From positions 62,001-126,000 of the forward strand of contig CAJTTD010000001.1 in NCBI GenBank assembly GCA_910579205.1: DNA of 64,000 nt, in the 5' to 3' direction. The first letter of the stretch is position 1. Every line of letters begins with the position of its first letter. This stretch comes from an uncultured Christensenella sp. (GTDB taxonomy: Bacteria; Bacillota; Clostridia; Christensenellales; Pumilibacteraceae). The position numbers and the translations under genes are program-made. Under the pieces are notes generated by a model. That model saw only the letters and a program-made list of their open reading frames with translations. It was not told where the DNA came from and ran no database searches. Positions 8,545-16,882 of the stretch are shown here, one piece after another.

Positions 8545-10007
8545 TTTCCGTTACGCTCCAATCGAGGCAAATGCATGAACTTTTGTTGTTCGACGGGCGG
8601 CGGCGTCATGTAATCGCCGTACATAAGAGTAAGCATTTTGTCGTAATGTGCGAATATCGGAAATTTTTCTGTCTCGAAATCGTGATATACAGTATCGGCT
8701 AATATCTCATTGTCGTAAGGTATATCGAACATCGAATATACGTCATTGGAAATGAATTTGCGCTTCGTAACTATGTTATTATACTTTACGGACAATTCGG
8801 TATACTTTTTGAGCATGCGCTTTTTAGACGTGAACATGCCGAGTACAAGCGTTCCGAATACAAGTATTTTGCCTTTTAAATTGTACTTTTTCCATTCTGT
8901 TTTACCGCGCTTCATCATGCCCTGCAACTTTTTAAGCCCGAACACTTGTTTTCTAAATGCGCGGTCGTCGTCGGGAACATTATCGAGCGTGAAAATATCG
9001 CAGCACAAGTATCCGCCGTCAACTGGTATACCGTCAAAATCTTGCGCTTGCTTGTAAGCGACGCCGTCTACTCTGTCATGGTTGAACATTGTAAACTCGC
9101 TGCCGTCCAAATATTTATCGCAAACGGAGCGGAACTTATCAAAGTTTTCGCGCGTCATCACAACATCCGCATCGTCGTCCCACGGAATGAACCCGTTATG
9201 CCGCACTGCGCCGAGCAAAGTCCCGCCAGCCAAAGAGTACGGAATATTTTCCTCTCGGCATATATTATCCACAAACTTCAATAATTCCAAAAGTTTGGAG
9301 TGGGCAAAGCTTCTGTAACGCTCGTCGAAAGTTAATTTTTCCATTACATCGGGAAGTTCGGAAATTGCGTTTATGATGTGATCCGGTTCTATACCGTCAG
9401 CAAACGGTTCGTTTTTATAAAGTCCGTTTCCGCGAACCATTATCGTATTTATCGGCAAGTATTTTTTGACGGCAAAGTCCTTTGCCGGATTGTCTCCTAC
9501 ATATACAATGTTATCCGCTTCTACGCACAAATCTTTTGACATCGTATCGAATGCCGTTATATTCGGCTTTCTGTATTGTATGCCGCCCAATTCGTCTGTA
9601 ACGATTATTATATCGACTAACAGCTCCAAGCCGAGCGACGCAATCTTCGCGCGTTGCGCGGAAGGTCTGCCGTCCGTAATAATGCCGAGTTTATATCCTT
9701 TGTCGCGCAATCCTATCAATACTTGCTTAACTTCGTCGGACAACGTTATATCGGGTTTATGTTCTCTGTATATTTCGATCATGCGCGCCGCATCGCAGTT
9801 AGGATCGGTCAAACAATGCTTGTCCGCAAATCTGTCGAACACACATTTGTTATCCTCTTCATACAACGCCCAAAGCTCTTTTTCACTGTTTTCTATGCCG
9901 TATACATTCAAAATTTCTGCAGCAACGGCGGCAAAACCCGAACGCACGTAATCGTTTTCATTATATAAAGTATCGTCCAGATCGAAAACTACGGCTTTTA
10001 CGTTCAT
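8541..10007 (-). CDS. HAD-family hydrolase fused to a LicD-family domain
   Basis: A 488-residue two-domain protein. Residues 1-220 are a YjjG/phosphoglycolate-phosphatase-like HAD domain with motif I DLDDT (9-13), motif II TDG (111-113), lysine K147 and motif IV GDNPAKD (171-177). Residues 228-488 are a LicD domain with GGTLLGAVRHNGF (261-273) and PWDDDADV (275-282). All catalytic HAD aspartates and LicD acidic residues are present, so both halves look active. The gene overlaps its neighbours by 4 bases on each side. One reading is that the HAD half makes or trims a phosphorylated intermediate whose group LicD then transfers; this is inference. A second LicD domain lies in the flippase gene of the same operon. 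Confidence 0.85.
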   Translation of the reverse strand: MNVKAVVFDLDDTLYNENDYVRSGFAAVAAEILNVYGIENSEKELWALYEEDNKCVFDRFADKHCLTDPNCDAARMIEIYREHKPDITLSDEVKQVLIGLRDKGYKLGIITDGRPSAQRAKIASLGLELLVDIIIVTDELGGIQYRKPNITAFDTMSKDLCVEADNIVYVGDNPAKDFAVKKYLPINTIMVRGNGLYKNEPFADGIEPDHIINAISELPDVMEKLTFDERYRSFAHSKLLELLKFVDNICREENIPYSLAGGTLLGAVRHNGFIPWDDDADVVMTRENFDKFRSVCDKYLDGSEFTMFNHDRVDGVAYKQAQDFDGIPVDGGYLCCDIFTLDNVPDDDRAFRKQVFGLKKLQGMMKRGKTEWKKYNLKGKILVFGTLVLGMFTSKKRMLKKYTELSVKYNNIVTKRKFISNDVYSMFDIPYDNEILADTVYHDFETEKFPIFAHYDKMLTLMYGDYMTPPPVEQQKFMHLPRLERNGK

Positions 10008-10972
10008 TCTTTCACCACTATGCTGTTATCGAACCGAGATATAATCAGTCCGTCTTTGTAATCTTCGTTATATGCAAGTTTTTCGCCGCGTAAAAGTCTG
10101 TATAACTTTTCGCAGCTGTCTGCGCCCGCCAAAATGCTCATGGGCGCTCCTCCGCCGAATCGCGGATTGATCTCAATGTATTTGATCGACCCATCATCGC
10201 ATAAAAAGCACTGCACTGTGATCTGTCCGATAAAACCGAAAGACTCCAACAGCCGCTTTACGTCTGCAATAAGAACGCGGTTTTTATCGATCCTACCCTT
10301 TAATATCTCTCCACTGCGCGTGGATATGCGTATGCGCGGCACGACGGTAATTACGTTACCGTCAAAGTCCGAAAAACAGTCGATAGTATATTCTGTTCCG
10401 CTCACGCATTCTTGAATGATAGGTCTTTTGACATAATCGGAAAAAAATTCCAATTCGCGTTTATTATCGATCTTAAATGCGTTGATACTCGAACTGCCGT
10501 TCTCCGGCTTTATAAAAAGCGGAAACGAGTAGTTTTCCGACTTTATATCGTCGCGACTTATAACGCGCGGAAAACCGAAACCATGTTCATTAAAATATTT
10601 CGCCGTCTTAAGTTTATCGCAGCAGACCGATACGCTATAGCTATCGGAAACCAAGACTTTAGCGACCGAATTGTCTTCTATAAACTTTTTATTTTCCGCC
10701 AAGATCTCGAGCTCGGTGTCTATTGTGGGAACTACCAACGATATCTCTTGCTCTTTACAAAGCTTGGTAAGCGCCGAAATATAATCGTCCGACGATATAC
10801 GCGGGATAAGAAAATACTTATCGGTAAAGTGAAGCGCGGGCGCGGTCTCCGTAATATCCGCACCGTAAACCATGCCCTTTATACCGAGCTTGTCGCGCGC
10901 CGCTTTAAAGCAATTTACAAGTTCGACGCGTCTGCCCGCGCTCAATATCAAAATGTTAGTACTATTCTTCAT
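10004..10972 (-). CDS. ATP-grasp enzyme (carbamoyl-phosphate-synthase-like) of the polysaccharide locus
   Basis: A 322-residue ATP-grasp ligase. An N-terminal Rossmann-like part starts NILILSAGRRVELV. The ATP-grasp core has FPLFIKPENGSSS, QECVSGTEYTIDCF and the metal-binding EINPRFGGG. Such enzymes form a C-N or C-S bond with ATP and are common beside PglC-type transferases and DegT aminotransferases in EPS loci, where they may attach an amino acid to an amino sugar. The start at 10972 (overlapping the previous gene by 11 bases) is preferred because the conserved strand follows directly; an in-frame ATG at 11011 would add 13 residues. Exact substrates are unknown. Confidence 0.8.
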   Translation of the reverse strand: MKNSTNILILSAGRRVELVNCFKAARDKLGIKGMVYGADITETAPALHFTDKYFLIPRISSDDYISALTKLCKEQEISLVVPTIDTELEILAENKKFIEDNSVAKVLVSDSYSVSVCCDKLKTAKYFNEHGFGFPRVISRDDIKSENYSFPLFIKPENGSSSINAFKIDNKRELEFFSDYVKRPIIQECVSGTEYTIDCFSDFDGNVITVVPRIRISTRSGEILKGRIDKNRVLIADVKRLLESFGFIGQITVQCFLCDDGSIKYIEINPRFGGGAPMSILAGADSCEKLYRLLRGEKLAYNEDYKDGLIISRFDNSIVVKE

Positions 10973-11678
10973 TCTCGTCGCCGTTGCCCGTAAAAAATTC
11001 CATTGTCGCATGCCCTTCTTGCGATATCCCGCTCCGCTTAAATACCGCGGCTATCGTTTGAAAAAATATCTTCATATCGCCGAAAAACGATATGCTGCGA
11101 GCATATTCAACGTCGAGCGCAAACTTCTCTTGCCACGAAATAGCGTTGCGACCGTGCACTTGCGCATATCCAGTCAAGCCCGGACGCACGTCGTGCCTAT
11201 GTCTCTGCTCTTCGTTATAGAGCGGAAGATATTGCACCAATAACGGGCGCGGTCCGATTATAGACATCTGACCGATAAAAATATTAAAAAGCTCGGGAAG
11301 TTCGTCCAAAGACGAAGCGCGTAAAAACTTTCCGTATTTGGTAAGTCTGTCCGCATCGGGCAAAAGATTGCCGTCGGCGTCTTTTTCGCACGTCATTGTT
11401 CTGAATTTTATCAGTTTGAATATCTTTTCTTTTTTGCCCGGTCTCTGCTGAGTGAAAAAAGGATTGCCTTTCATTTTGACCGCGCCCAATACAATAAGAA
11501 TTATTAGTAGCCAAGAAAACACCAATATTGCCGTGCCGCTCAATAAAATATCGTAAAAACGCTTAAAAAACACTCTGTACAACAATATCGACAGCAATAG
11601 CCATATTGCCGCCGACACTACGCATATGATGGTTATTCCCCACCATGTCGAGATTAAATTATTAAAAAATTCTTCCAC
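10962..11678 (-). CDS. Initiating phosphoglycosyl (undecaprenyl-phosphate sugar-phosphate) transferase
   Basis: A 238-residue monotopic bacterial sugar transferase. Two hydrophobic stretches lie at residues 14-35 and 45-68. The conserved core follows: KFRTM, SLDELPELFNIFIGQMS with the catalytic Asp-Glu, and IGPRPLL. It transfers a phospho-sugar from a UDP-sugar to undecaprenyl phosphate and so starts the repeat unit. The extra N-terminal hydrophobic segment makes it slightly longer than minimal PglC. Its start is a GTG directly after the aminotransferase stop (TAAGTG). Aminotransferase plus PglC-like transferase suggests an amino-deoxy sugar such as a bacillosamine-type residue at the reducing end; this is inference. 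Confidence 0.88.
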   Translation of the reverse strand: MEEFFNNLISTWWGITIICVVSAAIWLLLSILLYRVFFKRFYDILLSGTAILVFSWLLIILIVLGAVKMKGNPFFTQQRPGKKEKIFKLIKFRTMTCEKDADGNLLPDADRLTKYGKFLRASSLDELPELFNIFIGQMSIIGPRPLLVQYLPLYNEEQRHRHDVRPGLTGYAQVHGRNAISWQEKFALDVEYARSISFFGDMKIFFQTIAAVFKRSGISQEGHATMEFFTGNGDENEE

Positions 11679-12806
11679 TTAAAAACATCTCTTTACGGTT
11701 TCTATTACTCGCGCTTGTTCTTCTTCGGTCATTTTGATATCGGACGGCAAGCACAAACCGCGCCCGAAAATATCTTCGTCAACGTATTCGTTTTCTACCT
11801 TTACGCAGTCATGTCCTTTAAATACGGGTTGCATGTGCATGGGCTTCCAAATAGGACGGCTTTCAATATTTGCGTCGTTTAGCTTTTCGTATATATCCAT
11901 AAACGAAATTGCGCACTTTTTATCTATGGTCATGCAGCTGAGCCAATGATTGGGGCGCGAATTATCCAAATACGGATTCATAGCGATGGGAAGATTTTTG
12001 AACCCGTCTTTATATCTTTTGTATATCTCGACCTTAGCGTCGCGGTGTTCGTCCAAATGTAAGAGCTGCCCACGTCCTATCCCTGCGACTACATTACTCA
12101 TTCTGTAGTTATAACCGATCTCTTCATGCTGGTACCACGGCGCTTTCTCACGAGATTGAGTCGCCCAAAAAAACGCTTTATCGCGGTCTGCTTTGCTTTT
12201 GGAAACGAGCATACCACCGCCCGACGACGTAATTATTTTATTCCCGTTAAAGCTGACTATGCCGTATTTGCCGAAACTTCCCGCTTGCTTACCCTTGTAT
12301 GTAGACGAAAGAGCTTCCGCCGCGTCCTCGATCAACACGGCGTTATGTCTTGTGCAAACTTCCGATATTTCGTCCATTTTGGCGGGCGTGCCGTAAAGAT
12401 GGACGAGCATAACGACTTTGGCTTGCGGATACTTTTTAAAAGCAAGCTCGAGCGCTCGGGGATCCATGTTCCAGGTCTCACGCTCGGAATCTACAAACAC
12501 CTGAACGCCGCCCTCGTAAGATATGGGGTTGACTGTAGCCGAAAACGTCATGTCGGAACATAAAACAATGTCGCCGCGCTTTACGCCTGCAAGCTTAACA
12601 GCTAAATGCAACGCCGCCGTTCCCGAACTGAGCGATAAGCCGTGAAGTTCTTCTCCGCTATCGGCTAAATACTCGCAAAGCTCTTGCTCGAACGAATCGC
12701 AGTTAAAGCCGAGCGGCGCTATCCAATTCCGTTCAAACGCCTCGTTTACAAACGAAATTTCTTCTCCGTGCATAGTGGGAGTGGAAAGTGGGATTCTTTT
12801 ATTCAT
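11679..12806 (-). CDS. DegT/DnrJ/EryC1-family sugar aminotransferase
   Basis: A 375-residue PLP-dependent enzyme. The Schiff-base lysine is in SFNGNKIITSSGGG, and ALIEDAAEALSSTYKGKQAGSFG-type sequence precedes it, as in PglE and EpsN. Members aminate a 4-keto (or 3-keto) nucleotide sugar. The ATG at 12806 was chosen because RIPLSTPTMHGEE is the usual start of the family; the frame stays open for 31 codons further upstream but that part does not look like protein. It is the first gene of the polysaccharide operon, behind a roughly 180-base leader. Confidence 0.87.
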   Translation of the reverse strand: MNKRIPLSTPTMHGEEISFVNEAFERNWIAPLGFNCDSFEQELCEYLADSGEELHGLSLSSGTAALHLAVKLAGVKRGDIVLCSDMTFSATVNPISYEGGVQVFVDSERETWNMDPRALELAFKKYPQAKVVMLVHLYGTPAKMDEISEVCTRHNAVLIEDAAEALSSTYKGKQAGSFGKYGIVSFNGNKIITSSGGGMLVSKSKADRDKAFFWATQSREKAPWYQHEEIGYNYRMSNVVAGIGRGQLLHLDEHRDAKVEIYKRYKDGFKNLPIAMNPYLDNSRPNHWLSCMTIDKKCAISFMDIYEKLNDANIESRPIWKPMHMQPVFKGHDCVKVENEYVDEDIFGRGLCLPSDIKMTEEEQARVIETVKRCF

Positions 12807-13135
12807 GACACAGTAAAAAATGTATGCTTCGCCGATCCGAGCCGAAATATTAACTCGGACAATGGAATATTTCCGTTTCGATATACGCCGAGAAAACATC
12901 CTACGAGCGCTGCTCGAAACTTCTTAGCGTCCGATCGTAGATCAAACGCCCGTGTAATGACAAAAGCACACACTACAACACTTTTAGTATATCACTCCAA
13001 ACAGCAGAATACAAGCATTTTATCGAATTTTGTATTTTTAGTATATAAAATAAGTTATATTGCGCTCAGTAGCGGTATGCCACACAAAAAGAACTCGCCG
13101 AATGCTCTTAAAAAGCCGATATATATCACGCAAGA
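12807..13135. other. Non-coding gap: leader of the polysaccharide operon and spoVAE 3' flank
   Basis: No credible gene was found here on either strand. About 180 bases separate the predicted promoter from the aminotransferase ATG. In this leader the minus strand can form CGAGC-AGC-GCTCG (near 12905-12917) and TCCGAG...CTCGGA (near 12836-12860) hairpins. None has a T-run and no known riboswitch signature is recognisable. No clear terminator follows spoVAE. Confidence 0.5.
12986..13014 (-). promoter_or_regulatory. Sigma-A-type promoter of the polysaccharide operon
   Basis: On the minus strand TTGTAT (13009-13014) and TATACT (12986-12991) are separated by 17 bases, ahead of the first gene of the operon. 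The predicted transcript starts near 12979. Confidence 0.6.
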
Positions 13136-13507
13136 TTACTTAGAACGCGGATTAAATACCAACGTAACAATATAACTCATTACTATTGCCGCGCCAACGC
13201 CGTAAGCCGTTCGTACAAGTCCGCCTGCAAACGCGCCGAAGAACCCCGTCGTGCGCGCCGCTTCGATCGAACCTTTGGCAAGCGAAGCGCCGAATCCGAC
13301 TATCGGAACGCTTATGCCCGCTTGGCAAACATCAAATATATAATCGTACAGTCCCACGCCTTCCAATATTATCCCCGCTATAAGAAAGATCACGAGAATG
13401 CGCGCTGGCGTAAGCTTAGTCCTTACTATCAAAAGTTCGGCAATAGCGCACAGTCCTCCGCCTACCGAAAAGACCGTAGCATATGTTCCTATCATCGACC
13501 AAACCAT
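13136..13507 (-). CDS. spoVAE: Stage V sporulation protein AE (SpoVAE)
   Basis: A 123-residue hydrophobic protein with about four membrane helices, matching SpoVAE (SpoVAEb) in length and in segments such as EGVGLYDY, VPIVGFGASLAKG and GLVRTAYGVGAAI. SpoVA proteins form the inner-membrane channel that loads dipicolinic acid into the forespore and releases it at germination. Its ATG overlaps the spoVAD stop by one base (TAATG). It is the last gene of a compact spoVAC-spoVAD-spoVAE set; spoVAA, spoVAB and spoVAF are not adjacent here. Confidence 0.93.
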   Translation of the reverse strand: MVWSMIGTYATVFSVGGGLCAIAELLIVRTKLTPARILVIFLIAGIILEGVGLYDYIFDVCQAGISVPIVGFGASLAKGSIEAARTTGFFGAFAGGLVRTAYGVGAAIVMSYIVTLVFNPRSK

Positions 13508-14616
13508 TATTCACCTCCAAAAGGGCTTTCGACTATTACAGCATGAGATATACCCGGGATCGTTTCGCCTTGATAGCAGCTTTGAGTGCTCATGAGCGCG
13601 CCAGTAGCAAGATAAGCTATACGCTTAAATTCGCCGTTGATCAGTTTCTCCATGATATACGAATTGAACACCGTAGCCGAACACGCACACCCGCTGCCGC
13701 CTTGATAGCATTTTTGATCGACATTGTATATCATGTTTCCGCAGTCGATATAGTTTTGCCCAAGCCGTATACCGCGTCTGCGCATAAGATCGCGCAAAAT
13801 ATCCGAACCGAGCTTGCCCAAGTCGCCCGTAACTATCATATCGAAATCGTCTACGCCGTATCCGCTTTGCGTAAACAGCGTAAACATGGTATCCATTGCG
13901 GCGGGCGCCATTGCCGCGCCCATGTTATTTAAGTCATTTGTCCCGAAATCCGTTATTATACCGGGTATTGCCATAACTATTTTCGGAAAGCGTTCGGTCT
14001 CCTTGCAGTTTCTTGCGATGACGGACGCAGCCGCGCCCGTTACCGTCCACTGCGCATACGGCGGACGCTGACAGCCGTATTCCAACGGGTATCTGAACTG
14101 TCGTTCCGCCGTTGCAAAATGACTCGACACCGCGCAAAGCACGTTGGAAAAATATCCGCCGTCCACCATGGCCGCGGCGACTGTCAAGCTTTCCGTCATG
14201 GTAGAACACGCGCTGTACACGCCTATATGCGGCACGCCTATATCGCGCGCAGCATAGTTAGATGTGGTCATTTGGTTGAGCAAGTCGCCCGACACAAACA
14301 GATCGATATCGTCAACTTCGAGCTTAGCGTCGCGCACAGCGCCGCGAACGGCTGTATCGAACATGCGTATTTCGGCACGCTCGAATGTTTTTTCTCCCAG
14401 TTTATCATCTGCTTCGCATTTGGAAAAATACTTGCCGACAGGACCTTTTGCCTCTTTTTTACCTACAACGCTCATTCTGCCTATTATGCGCGGAGTGTTG
14501 TAAAACCGCATTATTCGCTGCCGCGGAGAAAAACCCGTGGGCGACGGCAGAACGTCTCTATTCCCATCTGAAAACGATTCAGGCTTATTGCGTTTTATAT
14601 TTTTAAACAATGCCAT
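13507..14616 (-). CDS. spoVAD: Stage V sporulation protein AD (SpoVAD)
   Basis: A 369-residue protein with the thiolase-like fold sequence of SpoVAD: RIIGRMSVVGKKEAKGPVG, DLLNQMTTSNYAARDIGVPHIGVYSACSTM, and ASVIARN. SpoVAD binds dipicolinic acid and is a soluble, membrane-associated part of the SpoVA channel. The family is usually about 340 residues; the extra length is a charged N-terminal stretch of about 30 residues (MALFKNIKRNKPES...). A start at an internal Met (MRFYNTPRIIG) is possible, but GGGATG precedes the ATG at 14616, which lies two bases downstream of spoVAC. Confidence 0.93.
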   Translation of the reverse strand: MALFKNIKRNKPESFSDGNRDVLPSPTGFSPRQRIMRFYNTPRIIGRMSVVGKKEAKGPVGKYFSKCEADDKLGEKTFERAEIRMFDTAVRGAVRDAKLEVDDIDLFVSGDLLNQMTTSNYAARDIGVPHIGVYSACSTMTESLTVAAAMVDGGYFSNVLCAVSSHFATAERQFRYPLEYGCQRPPYAQWTVTGAAASVIARNCKETERFPKIVMAIPGIITDFGTNDLNNMGAAMAPAAMDTMFTLFTQSGYGVDDFDMIVTGDLGKLGSDILRDLMRRRGIRLGQNYIDCGNMIYNVDQKCYQGGSGCACSATVFNSYIMEKLINGEFKRIAYLATGALMSTQSCYQGETIPGISHAVIVESPFGGE

Positions 14617-14617
14617 A

Positions 14618-15091
14618 TCAGTACATCCCCAATATCAAGAGATTCAACAGCCCGGCGACCGTTGACCAGACTATCCCGTTCACGACAACAGGTCCGACTA
14701 CCGAAAAAAGCTTGACGCTTGTTCCGAATATCAATCCTTCGGTCTTAAATTCCATAGACGCGCTCGCCATGGCGTTTGCAAAACCCGTTATAGGAAGAAA
14801 CGAACCCGCCCCGCCTTGACGTGCAATAACATCGTAAAACCCGAGACCGGTAAACAATATTGCTGCGGTTATCAATATCATAGACGTTATATTTGCCACC
14901 ATTTCCACGGTAAGCGTAGGCACTGCGAACGCCAAAATATCGCCGATAGCCTGTCCTATCATGCAAGTAACTCCGCCTATCCAAAAACTGTGCCACAACG
15001 CTTTTGCGATGCTTGTTTTTGGCGTTACCGTCTCGACATATTTGTTGTACCTATCGTTACGTTGTTTGATGGTATTGCTGCTTTCCGACAT
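14618..15091 (-). CDS. spoVAC: Stage V sporulation protein AC (SpoVAC)
   Basis: A 157-residue membrane protein with a short cytoplasmic N-terminus and about four helices. The conserved stretch WIGGVTCMIGQAIGD and GLGFYDVIARQGGAGSFLPITGFANAM identify SpoVAC, the mechanosensitive-channel-like SpoVA subunit. A strong AAGGAG Shine-Dalgarno sequence lies 6 bases upstream. In Bacillus the spoVA operon also follows the sigF operon, so this synteny is conserved. A forespore sigma-G promoter is expected in the upstream gap but I could not assign one with confidence. Confidence 0.93.
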   Translation of the reverse strand: MSESSNTIKQRNDRYNKYVETVTPKTSIAKALWHSFWIGGVTCMIGQAIGDILAFAVPTLTVEMVANITSMILITAAILFTGLGFYDVIARQGGAGSFLPITGFANAMASASMEFKTEGLIFGTSVKLFSVVGPVVVNGIVWSTVAGLLNLLILGMY

Positions 15092-15122
15092 GACAACTCC
15101 TTACGAATTATTTTTTTACGAA

Positions 15123-15218
15123 TTATTTTTCCCGTGGTTTAACGCTTCTCACCATTTGCTCGCGCTCGGTTACGACCGTCAAACCTTCGCCTACTTGTCG
15201 TCTTTCTGCTTTCTTCAT
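15123..15218 (-). CDS. Possible 31-residue small protein between sigF and spoVAC
   Basis: An ATG-started frame of 31 codons encoding a charged peptide (starts MKKAERRQVGEG, ends RSVKPREK). It occupies the gap after the sigF terminator and ends 32 bases before spoVAC. It has no good Shine-Dalgarno sequence, and I recognise no family. Its only support is position and the lack of stops, so it may be chance. Confidence 0.25.
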   Translation of the reverse strand: MKKAERRQVGEGLTVVTEREQMVRSVKPREK

Positions 15219-15283
15219 ATAAATAATTTGTTAAATGCCTAAGAATATTATGCATTCGGATAAGTTAATACCGCCAGACAAGC

Positions 15284-15308
15284 AAAAACACGACTTAGCG
15301 CCGTGTTT
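15284..15308 (-). terminator. Rho-independent terminator after sigF
   Basis: The minus-strand RNA forms AAACACGGC-GCTAA-GTCGTGTTT (9 pairs including one G-U) followed by a T-run. It separates the spoIIA/sigF transcript from spoVAC. Confidence 0.75.
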
Positions 15309-15399
15309 GCTCGATTTATGTTATTTATCATTTTTAATCTGCTTATAAATCATGCTACAAGAATGCAAAACCATATGTCGATAAATTCACCGCGGAAGA

Positions 15400-16116
15400 T
15401 TATTCGCAATATTCCGATCTTATTTTACCGAGTATCTTACTTTCCAATCGCGAGATCTGGACTTGCGAAACCTTTAACACGCGCGCCACTTCCGACTGAG
15501 TTTTATCTGCGAAATATCTAAGCAATATGATTTGTTTGTCGCGCGGTTCCAATGAATTGATTATTTGTTTAAGCATCATTTTGTCGAGCTTATCGTCCTC
15601 GTTTTCGGGCGACTGAAGTTTGTCGAGCAATGCTCTCGAGCTGTCGTCATCGTTGCGTTCGTATATGGATACAGGATATTTATTAGAATCCATTATAAAA
15701 ACGGCTTCTTGCGGCTCTATATCGAATTCTTTGGCTATAATGTCGATAGTCGGAGACTCGTTATGCTCACGCTTATACTCTTCCACAAAACGCGCGATCT
15801 TTACCGCGGCAGTCTTTGTTCCGCGAGAAACCTTTATCGGTCCGTCGTCGCGCAAAAATCGCTTTACCTCGCCCGCAATCATCGGAACGGCATAGGTAGA
15901 AAACCTCACTTCGTATTCGCAAGAGAAGTTTCTTACCGCTTTGATAAACCCTACGCAACCGAGCTGATACAGATCGTCGTAGTCAACACCTTTATTTTTA
16001 TAGCGACGTATTACCGACTTGATCAACGGTGAATTGCGCAGCAATAATTCCTCGCTCGCGCTTTTGTCGCCGTGCTGCGCCGATGATATCAATCGGAGTG
16101 TTTCTTCTTTTTCCAA
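15400..16116 (-). CDS. sigF: Forespore-specific sigma factor SigF (SpoIIAC)
   Basis: A 238-residue sigma-70 family factor with region 2 (DLYQLGCVGFIKAVRNF, FSTYAVPMIAGEVKRFLRD), region 3 (VSRGTKTAA) and the region 4 helix-turn-helix (SEVARVLKVSQVQISRLESKIL). Length and the G-I-K-V-S-R segment match SigF/SigG-type sporulation sigma factors, and gene order spoIIAA-spoIIAB-sigF fixes it as SigF. It drives early forespore genes after septation and is held inactive by SpoIIAB. It overlaps spoIIAB by 28 bases. Confidence 0.95.
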   Translation of the reverse strand: MEKEETLRLISSAQHGDKSASEELLLRNSPLIKSVIRRYKNKGVDYDDLYQLGCVGFIKAVRNFSCEYEVRFSTYAVPMIAGEVKRFLRDDGPIKVSRGTKTAAVKIARFVEEYKREHNESPTIDIIAKEFDIEPQEAVFIMDSNKYPVSIYERNDDDSSRALLDKLQSPENEDDKLDKMMLKQIINSLEPRDKQIILLRYFADKTQSEVARVLKVSQVQISRLESKILGKIRSEYCE

Positions 16117-16544
16117 TCCGCACCTCGTATCGTCTTTGTCATAGACACAACGGTACCGCTCGGTATATTACGTTCTACCGATAACGAGTCCATGAATGAT
16201 TCCATTACTGTAAATCCCATGCCGCTGCGCTCTTGTTCCGGCTTGGTGGTGAAAAACGGCTGCATAGCGTGTTGAATATCTTCTATGCCTACACCCGTAT
16301 CCGAAACGACGATATGTACAATGCCGTCGGTTATATCAGTTTTGACGGTAACGAATTTTCCGTCTTTATCGTCCGCATATGCGTGTACTATACAATTTGT
16401 AACAGCTTCCGAAACAGCGGTTTTGATGTCGTTTATCTGATCGATGGTCGGATCGAGTTCTACGCAAAACGCCGCTACGGCATTACGCGCAAACGCTTCG
16501 TTTTCCGATATCGCGCTGAAAGTCAAGGTCATTTCGTTTTTCAT
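16089..16544 (-). CDS. spoIIAB: Anti-sigma F factor / serine kinase SpoIIAB
   Basis: A 151-residue GHKL-fold ATPase/kinase. It begins MKNEMTLTFSA, nearly the same as known SpoIIAB. It carries the N box with EAVTNCIVHAY, the G1 box DTGVGIED and the G2 box RSGMGFTVMESFMD. It binds SigF with ATP and phosphorylates SpoIIAA. The ATG at 16544 was chosen over the GTG at 16550 because known SpoIIAB proteins start MKNEM. The start lies right at the spoIIAA stop. Confidence 0.95.
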   Translation of the reverse strand: MKNEMTLTFSAISENEAFARNAVAAFCVELDPTIDQINDIKTAVSEAVTNCIVHAYADDKDGKFVTVKTDITDGIVHIVVSDTGVGIEDIQHAMQPFFTTKPEQERSGMGFTVMESFMDSLSVERNIPSGTVVSMTKTIRGADWKKKKHSD

Positions 16545-16546
16545 TA

Positions 16547-16855
16547 TCACACCGCCTTGTACATGATTTCGTATATGCCCGACAGCCCGAGCACCCTGTC
16601 TACCGACGGCGTCGGCGATTGCAAATATATAGGTATGCCGCGCGGTTTAAGTCGTTTATAACGACCTATAAGTACGCCTATACCGGTGGAATCCATAAAC
16701 GTCAACTCCGACATGTCGATATAAAGTTTGCTGAATTGCCCGCTGTCGATCAAACTATCGATGGATATGCGCACGTATGCGCTGAACCGTTCGTCCAGCT
16801 CTCCGCTCAATTTGATATGAAGCTCGCTTGTTTTTTTAAAATGTTCGATTTTCAT
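16547..16855 (-). CDS. spoIIAA: Anti-sigma F factor antagonist SpoIIAA
   Basis: A 102-residue STAS-domain protein. The serine phosphorylated by SpoIIAB lies in FMDSTGIGVLIGRY near residue 57. Unphosphorylated SpoIIAA displaces SigF from SpoIIAB; SpoIIE reactivates it by dephosphorylation. AGGAG lies 8 bases before the ATG. It is first in the three-gene partner-switch operon. Confidence 0.95.
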   Translation of the reverse strand: MKIEHFKKTSELHIKLSGELDERFSAYVRISIDSLIDSGQFSKLYIDMSELTFMDSTGIGVLIGRYKRLKPRGIPIYLQSPTPSVDRVLGLSGIYEIMYKAV

Positions 16856-16882
16856 TTCCGAAATCTCCTAATTAAGAATAGC

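Noticed and set aside
12684..13175. Open frame on the plus strand reaching into the gap before spoVAE
   Set aside because: Mostly antisense to the aminotransferase; low-quality sequence and no ribosome-binding site.
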